Assembly (NCBI GenBank): GCA_910890315.1
Contig: CAJVGD010000005.1
Location: 992,001 to 1,056,000, forward strand
Source: Serendipita indica DSM 11827
Lineage: Eukaryota > Basidiomycota > Agaricomycetes > Sebacinales > Serendipitaceae
DNA: 64,000 nucleotides
Direction: 5' to 3'
Shown one piece after another: positions 1-9,020 of the stretch; position 1 is the first letter of the stretch, and each line of letters starts with the position of its first letter. A program made the position numbers and the translations under genes. The notes under the pieces are model-generated. The model searched no databases, had not been told where the DNA came from, and saw only the letters and a program-made list of their open reading frames with translations.

Positions 1-2
1 CA

Positions 3-269
3 ACGACTGGTGTTGCCTATTGGGAGAAAAGACGCGCTGAGTGGCTTCAGGAATCATCCAAACCACGGTCCGAGGCCGCAAACGGTGACAATGGACCCGG
101 CTCTCGTGCACGGGCGCGTTTGGAGGCATTGCTTGCGGCTCCGCTTGCAGAGGAGGATGATATGATATGGAATGATAGCGTCAGTGGGATATGGAAAGGA
201 CTCTCGCGCGGAGACCGCTTGAAGAAGAACCTGCCGCTGCCTGTCCTGGTGAAAAAAAATATGCGATAG
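3..269 (+). CDS. 3' end of a DUF4050 / Gag1-like clamp protein (partial)
   Basis: Only the C-terminal exon is in the window; the gene enters from the left in frame 3 and stops at 267-269. The 88 visible residues begin with a YWEKRRAEWL motif, then a low-complexity spacer, then a conserved acidic block (EEDDMIWNDSVSGIWKGLSRG) and a basic end (KKNLPLPVLVKK). This arrangement (Tyr-Trp-Glu, Arg-rich helix, 'W..V...WK.L..G..LK..LPL') matches what I remember of the fungal DUF4050 family, whose yeast member Gag1 is linked to TORC1. The family call rests on memory of the motif; the partial CDS itself is firm. Confidence 0.5.
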   Translation, partial: TTGVAYWEKRRAEWLQESSKPRSEAANGDNGPGSRARARLEALLAAPLAEEDDMIWNDSVSGIWKGLSRGDRLKKNLPLPVLVKKNMR

Positions 270-540
270 TCCGAGTCAGCGTCTGACGATTGATTGGCAG
301 ATAAAGATCTTGCGAGGAGCGTGGCTACGAGACGGTACATGGCCACGGAACCTCCCAATTCCGGCAGACGATCCAAACGACATGGCAATTCCCGAGCCAC
401 CATCAAGAGGTCAGCAGTGGCTCAATGGCACAAACGCGCGATGATAGCGTGCCATTTATCCTGGTCTCTATTCATATTCACTATTAACCTTATGGTGAGT
501 CTGGATCACTATTCACTGCGTTGCTGATTCACTACCAGGA

Positions 541-945
541 ACCTGACTTCGCTTCTGTGTCATCCCACGATTCCCGTTCTTGCTCTTATGGATCCCTTTC
601 TAGTTTCACAAAGTCAGATCTGTGTACGACCTAGTTCAGATCTGCATATGTCAGACATCCGAATGATACAATCGATTGTACATGCATCATTCCCGCCTGC
701 CATGGTGAGTTTGCACACCTTCGATGGGCTTGGAAGCCTTGGACACGGAAACCTCCATCTCCTTTGCATTTAATTGGATGTATGGCTCAACGGGTACCGT
801 GCCGATGTACTCCTCCACCTGCCTCATCGCGAGCCCGCCTCAGTCGCTTCTCTCCGTCCCTTCCGACACATATACTATTGTGGTTCGACGGGCAGATCTC
901 GGTTGATAAGCTTGAACGACATCTTGGATACTCAGGTTTGTTTCA
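541..945 (-). pseudogene. Decayed duplicate of the DBP8 3' end
   Basis: This stretch aligns, in the same order and orientation, to the 3' part of the DBP8 gene that begins 870 nt further on. Positions about 545-635 match 1830-1935 (last exon), 700-770 match 1990-2056 (penultimate exon), and 800-945 match 2150-2285 (helicase C-terminal exon, around the [13 protein letters not shown] motif). Shared runs include CGTTCTTGCT and TGGTTCGACGGGCA. Many substitutions and small indels separate the copies and no long frame survives, so it is an old, non-functional tandem remnant of a host gene. Its left and right limits are approximate. Confidence 0.72.
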
Positions 946-1811
946 GCGTCTTAGTATCTATGCCCTACAGTATCCCTCATGCAATGCTGGACCAGTAACA
1001 TTCGTTGTTTTGCTGTCTCAACACCTCTCTGTCAGTGCCTCTTGTTCTATTTAATCAGATCAATCATCTCGTAGGAATATCTTCGTAAATGGTTAGCTAC
1101 TAGGGTGTGTGTGGCTTCTGGGAAGAACCGTTGCGGCCTACGTATACTTTCAATAAGAATTTGTTGTCCGTTCCTCATTGGGAATCGACTCAGACCTGAG
1201 GCGAATTCCTCTCGGCTGGCCTGGTCCGTACAATGGATTTCCAGAGCCCATTGAGCCCTGGGTTTCAGTCTTGGCCTCGATAAGAATGTCTTCTTCCTCA
1301 AATTACTTGATAAAATGAGATCTTTTCCGCTGATGAGAACGTGAGATGGTTGGTGTCGTCGACGTTGGACAGAGTTGAGAAACAATGGTGAACTTGTTAC
1401 GGAGAGACTTGAGATAGCTGCTACAGGCTTCATTGTTAGTAGCGACGAAAAGAGAAGAAAAGTCCGCGCATACGAGCAAGGAATTTAATGATATAAATAC
1501 CAAATTCAGAGCAGAGAACAACCGATTGGACTGCATTAGCGAGGTCTAATGGAATCAGTGGGCGTACATAAATCACGAACAGGCGTCCCTTCGTATATTA
1601 GTCACGGGAGTGAGGGGTTCTGCCTCAGCTAAGAGAGGGGCTGGAAGCGAAACTGGGTAAGGAAAACAAACTTCTGCACAACTAAATAAAACAATGAACA
1701 TGAATTGTTATCGTAACAGTCAAGGTAATGCTGACAGTGCAAGCGGGCAAGTAGAATTATCTGGGTAGCATCAGTCTAACCACCCACGGCCGCTAGCTTG
1801 GGTCGAGGGCG
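946..1811. other. Intergenic stretch, no gene seen
   Basis: Lies between the DBP8 remnant and the DBP8 stop codon. Short open frames occur on both strands, but none has recognisable protein sequence, paired splice sites or homology to neighbours. Part of it must be the DBP8 3' UTR. Confidence 0.5.
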
Positions 1812-3827
1812 TTACTGATCAGCTCCAATACCAAGAATTTTATCGCGCTCCTGTACCGCTGCACGTTTTGCGTTCTTGCTTTTATGAATTTCCTCACGCT
1901 TCCCAAAGTCAGACTCTTGAACTGCCTAGTCACGAAATTAGCGGATTCCAGCATGGGATTTAATCTTCAACTTACCATTCTCGCGACACGCTGCGCGGTA
2001 AACACTGTGTTGATAGGCTCGAGAACTACGGATTCGGGGAGTTTCATCTCTTCCAATTGAGCGCCTGCCCAGGCAATTCAGCTGATCAATACAAGGATGC
2101 AACAAATGATCGCACCGATACGTTCCTCCACCCTTTTGACTCGTTCTTCGTCTCTCTCCGTTACAAAGCTGACGGCCAGACCACCTCTGCCTCTTCGTGC
2201 CGTTCTTCCGACGCGATGTGTATACTCTTCTGGTTCGACGGGCATATCCCAATTGACAACCATAGCGACATCATCAATGTCCAAACCTCTTGCACCAACG
2301 TCGGTTGATACAAGAACAGGAACGACGTATGCACGGAAAAGATTGAGAGAGTTTAGACGCTCGCGCTGCGTCAGGCGTGAGTGGAGTGGCGTAGCACGGA
2401 TCGAGAGCGCTTTGAGAAACTCGGTGAGATAGGCAACAGCTTTTGGTCGTGTGCAGAAGATGATTGTTGGTGGAGGCTGAACAATCTCATCCTCTTCGAC
2501 AGAATCTTGCTTTTTCTTCATCTTTGGCTTTTCCTTTCTCCGAAACTGAGCTGGCTTGGACTTCTCTGGAGGGGCACGGCGCAGATGAACAATGCTCTGG
2601 GGGGGATTGCATAGTAGATGGTATAGATATACCTCGCGAACGTGCGACGGCACAATTAGGTAGTATTGTTTGAGTGTTAAGACGGTTTCTATCCTGTTGC
2701 CAGTTAGATGAGCGAGATTATAGGAAAAGGAGTATACCTATCTGTCATCCGATGAATGAAAGGTCTCGATTTCCCGGGCTTTGGCTCAGCATTTGCGATG
2801 CCCTCGATTTTGTCTGACATTGTCGCCGTGAAGAGCGATACTTGCCTATCCGGCGGGAGGACTTGAAAGAGTGCAGCAAGTTCGGTGGCAAATGTCGGTG
2901 TAAGCAGGCGATCTGCTTCGTCCAGGACCTAAGCAGGTTCAGTACTTGCGATAGAACTTGAAGAAGTTACCAGCCAGGAATTTGACACGGGAGAGATTCC
3001 AAGTCCCGCTTGTACTGTTGAGATGGTCGACCAGTCGACCGGGCGTGGCAACCACGACGTGCGGTCGATTCTCTAGTTCGATGGCTTGCGCAATCATATC
3101 CATCCCTCCAACAACTATAGCTGTTCTCACGTTGAATGGGCCACCCAAGATAGCGAATTGATCAGCAATCTGGAATGCGAGTTCCCTAGCTGGACATATG
3201 AGCAACAGACAATGTGCTTCATAGGACCAGATACCTTGTAGGCGTAAGGATCAGTGCATAGATTCCATAAGGATCTTTCATGAGCTGCTGTAGTATTGGA
3301 ATGGCAAATGCCACCGTTTTTCCCGAGCCGGTTTTGGCATTTCCAATGCAATCCAGACCTGAAGGCTTTAGTGAGTACACGAATCTATGATATGTCGCAT
3401 ATATACCTTGTAATAGAGCAGGTATACATGCTGCTTGGACAGGAGTCGGTCTGCGAATGGACATGTTCGCTAAAGAGGTCACCAGGTCAGGATGAACACC
3501 AAGTTCTGCAAAATTGACAGCATCTTCTTCCTTTTCCGCAGACGGGATGGCACGCTGAGTAACAACTCCTTTGCCTGCCTTTGAAGGGCGGCTCCCTAGC
3601 CTTGCACTCTTTTCATTTTCCTCCTCAACTGGAGAAAATTGACGTGCGACCTTGTTTATTTGCTCCTCTGTTATCGACTCTGAGTCGTCTGACCGGTTTT
3701 CTGGCTCGGCGCGTCCGTCTTCAGAGTCAGAGCTATCCTCCATGTCGCTGAGCCACTGATCAAAGCGAGCTTTTTTCGACGCCGTCGTAGCGCCCGTGTC
3801 AGGGTCTGCCTTTCGTTTTCCAGGCAT
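1812..3827 (-). CDS. DBP8: ATP-dependent RNA helicase DBP8 (DEAD-box, ribosome biogenesis)
   Basis: Seven exons (3827-3407, 3358-3235, 3185-2975, 2928-2738, 2693-2116, 2064-1976, 1925-1812) give 575 residues. An acidic, Ser-rich N-terminus (about 110 residues) precedes the helicase core: Q motif [14 protein letters not shown], Walker [27 protein letters not shown] in place of [14 protein letters not shown] and [13 protein letters not shown]. The tail [19 protein letters not shown] is typical of Dbp8, a nucleolar helicase for 40S pre-rRNA processing. The DEAD box only joins in frame if intron 3 (2929-2974) is GC-AG. The start MPGKRK was chosen because upstream sequence lacks family similarity. 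Nearest alternative: another DEAD-box helicase such as DDX49, the animal orthologue. Confidence 0.93.
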
Positions 3828-4799
3828 CGTGGGGTAATCTAAAGGTTCTCGTCCACCGGCATCCCTTCCTTCAACAAGAAACTGACGACGATACCTACCC
3901 TCATGAGCACAAGTCAGGTTCATTTACATGACAGACCGTACTGCAGACGTCGTCTCACCTAAACTGTCCGTCGCTGAAAGATACAGAGGCGAACAGCAAC
4001 TAGGGAATATAGGCGGTGAAATTGACCAGTTATTGGTTCTCATTGGCACGATCATCTCCAGAAAAAGACTTGGAACGGTTCGCTGGACATTTACTGACTT
4101 TTTCGACGTCGAAAAGGCGCTGACCTCTCAAAGCCGTCACCATCCAGTTTTGGACACAAAGGCCCTTATTTATGGTGATGGCTGTGGTGGACACGGCTTA
4201 CGATCGCTATTACCCTCATTCGCTCCCCAGATGTGTTGGCGGCGGTATTCAGTCCGGCTGCAGCAGAAACGAGGTCTTGGTGACGTTTTAATGTGCTCTT
4301 CTCACATATCTACTCAAAAATAATACTAATTCTGGCGGTCATACCATTAGTCGAGGGGTTTGCCACTCGAGCAACGCTACGGAGCACTAAGCAGGTTAAA
4401 TAGGTATGCTATCAGAACTAGATCGTCAATATATTTGTTCTCTGACAGGTCCAGCGTCTATTTCCATCGATAGTGCGGTACCACCTCCATGAGCCTGACG
4501 CACCGGTTGGGTCTTCCTGTCATATTCAGTGGGGCCCATCAAGCGATCAGAGGTACATAAATACTCCACGAGGTCGGGCGGACATCAGCAGCAATCCCAG
4601 ACCAACCCCCGACTCCCTAACTGTCCGGCGACAATACTGTTCGCATCGCGGTGACAGAGGTTGGTGGTCTTCTGCGCTCAACCCGCGTGAGTAAGGCTAT
4701 TCATCGGAGCACGGCCGTACTGCAAACCTACGGTGCGGTAACTCTTTCCGGCTTCAATACGCCTGAACCTTGCCCTCCGACCATTAGCCAGCCTCGGTC
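3828..4799. other. Divergent promoter region between DBP8 and the next gene
   Basis: About 970 nt separating two divergently transcribed genes. It must hold the DBP8 5' UTR and both promoters. One open frame of 131 codons on the + strand (3928-4323) has no recognisable sequence and I do not call it a gene. A TACATAAATACTCC stretch near 4553 could serve as a TATA-like element for the downstream gene, but this is weak. Confidence 0.45.
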
Positions 4800-6480
4800 A
4801 TGGACGCCAATTTCACTAACATTTACTACGATTATGCACGTCAGCGAGTGATGTTCGATGCGGATGCACAGGTGAATGACCCTGTATACGCTCCGCAAGG
4901 GTATTTGCAAGCGTTTGGTATAGTAGAAGAACACCCAGGTCGATACTACGCTAACGGCGCTTTTTTTACAGATGTATGTCCGATCCCAATCAGTATGGAG
5001 TGGAATTTGGGACCTGCAGAGTCTTCGATGGCCCAGAATGCGCCTGCATCAAGTGAGTCTACCGTGCCGTCACCTGTGCACATACTAAGTACGTCCAAAG
5101 CTCCGAGTCTCATCTACGGTCCATATCACGCTGTGAACTCTGCCGCCTATCCTCCTGCGCTCGCTCAGGGTAATGCCGCCCATGCCCAGCGGCCAACCAG
5201 TGAGCCCTGACCAGCTATCCATTCCTGCTTCTCTGACACGATCACGCTCTCAGACATCGTGCAAACCGTTCAGTTGGCTGCATCCGACCATCTAGCCCCT
5301 AGCTTCGGCGGGCCTGCTCTAGTAGGACAGAGCACGGCGGCCCCGACTCCCTCGCTACTCGTTCCTTTCAAGGAGAGCAATGTCCCAGTGTTCATGAATT
5401 TTCCACAACCGGCCCCGTTGCTAGCAACACCTGTTCGCCCAACAGCGAGCTGCTCCCCATCCTCTGCGCTGGCCCCTTCACCGGTCCCCGCCACACCTCA
5501 ATATACTCTTACTCCTTCCTTCTCGCCCCACGACTCTGATCTGTCGATTGTCCCCACCCCGAATCTCTCGCAGAACTCACACCTTGGAGACTTGGCACCA
5601 GATGCTGTTATTGTGCACGCACAGTTGGGTGAGAGGCTGAGAAAGCCTGTGTCGACAAGCGGTGATCCGACAGTCGCCGATTCAATGCTCTTCTCAAGCG
5701 ATGTTCCCAAATCAGTGCTCTTCGAGCCTGTTGCTTTCGCGCACTGGGGTACAGGTTGCGCCAGTATCCAGCCCATTGTTCATTTAGACTCCCCGCCTCA
5801 AGTGGCCCCACCCGAAGTGCCAGTTGTGACGGGTGTCGCCTCGCTCGCCGCCGTCCCTGACAAAGGCCGGTTGATCGACGAAGGTATCAACGAGTTCTGT
5901 ACCAAATCTTTCCCCGAGAACTCGGCCCTACAAGCGGAGCTGGGACGGATTATGGTTTCACCATGGCATCCCAACCGTAAGGAGGACCTTGCCGCTTTCC
6001 TTGAAACCTCCTTTATTGGCAAAGAGAAAAGATGGAATTGCCGTTTCTCCAGCGATCACGGACTGTGTAAAGGAAGTTTTAAACGTAGGGATACAGCGCT
6101 TAGCCATATTCTCGGGACCCATGTCCGCATGCTCCCCTTTGAGTGCGGAGGGGAGTGTGGAGATATCAACTGGTCAGTATTTCCTAAAAAATGTCTCAAG
6201 AAAGGCTTACTGAATATATTTCGCAGTACCCGCCGGTTTCCCAGCGGTGCAGCGAAGAACAGCCATCTCCGCCGGGGGTCCTCCATCTGCGAAAGGTGGT
6301 AAGCAACCATCCTTTGCCACTTTTAATCCATTCTTATTTATTACTAGTCGTTATCCGACAAGTGTTCGGAACATCAGCCGACACATGCAAACTGCGAAGT
6401 GTCGCCAGCGCGCGATGTTACTTGGTGCCCAAGATTTGGGCACAGGTGACAGCTACCGAGCATCTCCCAAGAGAAGGTAA
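4800..6480 (+). CDS. Uncharacterised protein with C-terminal C2H2-like zinc fingers
   Basis: Four exons (4800-5199, 5254-6172, 6227-6298, 6348-6480) give 507 residues in one frame. The first 350 residues are Pro/Ser/Ala-rich and probably disordered. The C-terminal 120 residues carry cysteine-histidine clusters: CRFSSDHGLC followed by LSHILGTHV, CGGECG, and ICERC followed by ISRHMQTAKC. This resembles agaricomycete C2H2 transcription-factor-like proteins in which an RRD-x-LSHI finger is followed by a CGG.CG finger. DNA binding is inference; the spacing of the fingers is irregular and only the last looks canonical. Each intron uses GT-AG ends with TAG or CAG acceptors. Confidence 0.7.
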
Positions 6481-6752
6481 TCGATAACATTCAGAAGACC
6501 TGATTTATTCCCCACTTTTCACTTGCGATTCTCTATCACCCAACCGCTATCGAGCCTCAGCTCGATCTCCTGTTATCTTCGTATTTTCAATCGTGACACA
6601 TCTGGACTACACGCTTATTTAAGTGTGGGTGGCATGGGACTTCGTGGGATGCAATGCACACTACTTATAAGAAGTCCGAGATAGAAATGCTGACATTGAA
6701 ACAGTGTCGGCGAGGCTATTTCTTAACATGATGTCAACGAAATGCCGGGAGA
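6481..6752. other. Short convergent intergenic region
   Basis: The 3' ends of the zinc-finger gene (+) and the first MGST3 gene (-) face each other here. I see no gene or repeat. Confidence 0.5.
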
Positions 6753-7486
6753 CTACCATTGACCAAAGTAGGTTTTAAAGCTGGAATAAAGACCAAGCCC
6801 GACGATACCTGTTGAATATCAGTAGAATTAATATGAGAGATATGTTACTTACAGAATAGAAACGTAGAGGCAATTTGGAACCCCGGTAATCGCTGTAGCA
6901 CAGTCAGCCAGATGGGATAAACCATAGAGATAGTTTCATCACCTTCTCTGGAGTCCCGGAAGTATATCCTTTCAAATAAATAACGCGACCTATTCCAGTC
7001 AGTCGAAATCAGGTGACGAAAATCAAACATACTAATGATCCATCCTACCCCGAGAGCAGAGGTGGTGACAGGATAATAGAGGCCGGACCAGGCTAGGCTG
7101 GTCTCATAAGTTTCAATCCTAATGATACAATCAAGCGTACCCAAATAAGATGATAGGTAAAGTTTCCAACATGTTTTGGTGGGCGCGTTGAGCGCATGTA
7201 AATTTGAGAGCGTTGATATCGTCACTCATTTGTTTGGGATCTGCATAACCTAAAAGTAATGAGAAATGCTCGACTTTGTTGTCTTAACTTAATCCTCACA
7301 TTGTGGATGTCGAATATTTGCTCGTCTCCGGAAATAACTAGTGACAAAGCCATGGTACTAGACTAGTGTTATTCCACGACATTATTAAGAGTAGATGTAT
7401 AGACGCACACTAGCCAGGAAGACCGTGGACAAGCCGACGGCCACGACAACCCTGTACTCCCTTGGAACGACCAGTGTCACAGACAT
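6753..7486 (-). CDS. Microsomal glutathione S-transferase 3 (MAPEG family), copy A
   Basis: Seven exons (7486-7409, 7357-7300, 7249-7141, 7097-7033, 6989-6943, 6892-6853, 6808-6753) join into 150 residues, the usual MGST3 length. Hallmarks are the TCAQRAHQNMLE motif of MAPEG proteins, the helix GLYYPVTTSALGVGW, the segment RVIYLKGYTSGTPEK, and a hydrophobic last helix. Four membrane segments are expected (near residues 10-27, 70-90, 92-106 and 125-143). The protein would sit in the ER or outer mitochondrial membrane and use glutathione for conjugation or lipid-peroxide reduction. Exon lengths 78/58/109/65/47/40/56 almost copy those of the next gene, so the two are tandem duplicates. Confidence 0.92.
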
Positions 7487-7863
7487 AGGGAATCTTTGAC
7501 AATGTATCCGTGAGCGTATTGAAATCGATTTGTGACCGTGTTTGGCTTCATTACTCGACGTTGCTGTTCCCCGCCTTATATCCTTGTCGAAAAGATCGGC
7601 AGTCCGACTCGGAGGTTATCGAGATCGGACAGGTTGAGTGAACCTGCCCTCCTTCTCACCTCCGAAAGATCGGCTTCATGAGGTATATAGATAAGTCGAC
7701 AGGCTCTTTACTAAGGAATCATGCAGAAGACGGTAAGTCCTTAGGCAGTCTTGCCCGAGGGCCGGGCAATAAGACTTCGGAGCATTTGGCAAGCAAAATC
7801 CATTCACCAATACTATCAAAGCAAGTCCTACGGCGAATACCCGAGGAAAAATGCCTGGTGAAT

Positions 7864-8725
7864 TTACCACATTCCGCGGTAAAGCTCGTAGGAGCTCCAG
7901 AGACCGACGAGATAGAGACCTGGACTATGGTGAGTTACCATGGAAAGATGGTATCAAAAACATACCATATTCACCGATGTAATGGATCGCACCGCGATAG
8001 CGCTGGAAACTGTTAGGATCATGAGGCGGATTGGGTCAAAGTGACATACTGCTTGAGGATCTCCAGTCACATAACCCGTCGTATAGAGGATGCGGCCTGT
8101 GAGAAATTTGGTTCAGAATATCATATCTTCGGAGCTCACTATATGGACTGACCGAGGACCCAGATCCATCCCAAGGCAGCCGCGGTCCGCGGATAGCGGA
8201 GACCAGTCCAGAATAATCTATTGACCATCAGTATCCGTTTGTGGTCTGAGTAGGATAAGTCCTACGCTGCAAGGAACGAAGGCAAGTGTTCGAGCATGTT
8301 CATATGGGCTCGCTGGGCACAGTTAAAAATGTGCGCATTTTTATTCTCTTTCATCTCAGAGACTTCGGCATAAGCTAGCAAGAATCGTCAATCGCGCCGT
8401 TTGTGCGAGTCTATCACCAAGAACGCACTTTGAGGGTACTTGATGCCAGAGAGTCTACGCCATTTAGAAACGACAATTCCCTGCCACTTTTGGATGTGAA
8501 AATATGTCAGTATGGTGTCTCAATGGCCCGGATCCATGGAGGAACGACGTCTCCGCTGGCAAAGTCGAAACGACTCAAAACCGGGGATGTAGGCGAGAGG
8601 CCTGGGAGCCGCGTACTGGAAGAGGGACCACGAAACAGATCACGTACAATTCCCAAAAATCCAGTAGCAGTGGCAGCTGATGCTACGAGAGCATAGTCTT
8701 GAGAAATAGTAAACGTAAGCGACAT
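7864..8725 (-). CDS. Microsomal glutathione S-transferase 3 (MAPEG family), copy B
   Basis: Seven exons (8725-8648, 8486-8429, 8374-8266, 8217-8153, 8096-8050, 8002-7966, 7919-7864) give 149 residues. The signature FNCAQRAHMNMLEHLPSF, then GLRYPRTAAALGW and GRILYTTGYVTGDPQA are textbook MGST3. Exon lengths are 78/58/109/65/47/37/56, matching copy A at six of seven exons. The first intron is longer (161 nt) and its acceptor (AAAAG) is weak; it was chosen because TGGCAG restores the W-Q-G seen at this point in the family. The two copies differ clearly along their length, so the duplication is not recent. 377 nt separate this stop from the start of copy A, both on the minus strand. Confidence 0.91.
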
Positions 8726-9020
8726 GTCGAGTAGAGTCTGAGATTCACGGTTTGTTTGCTGACCGCATGACAGGTCTTATATCTCGAAGATTCTGGGCGC
8801 CGATGGACATTCTGGATGCCGACGCGTCCAGTTACAACTACCGAGAATCCGGATTACCGAAAGCCTCGACACCGGAAGATAGATTGAAAAGCAAAAAAAT
8901 TGCTCAATTCATTATCAGAATACTTGTCCGACGGAGCAAATTATGCCGAGAAACACAACCGGGGACATACGTGTACACAAACAGACTTTTCGGCAGCAAC
9001 AGGTCAGACTGTGAGGCATT
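8726..9020. other. Intergenic, promoter of MGST3 copy B and VPS17 3' UTR
   Basis: A + strand open frame crosses this interval into VPS17, but it is antisense to the real gene and has no family features. No other signal seen. Confidence 0.4.

Noticed and set aside
3928-4323. 131-codon + strand open frame starting 100 nt upstream of the DBP8 ATG
   Set aside because: No recognisable protein sequence, no intron pattern, and it lies in a divergent promoter region.
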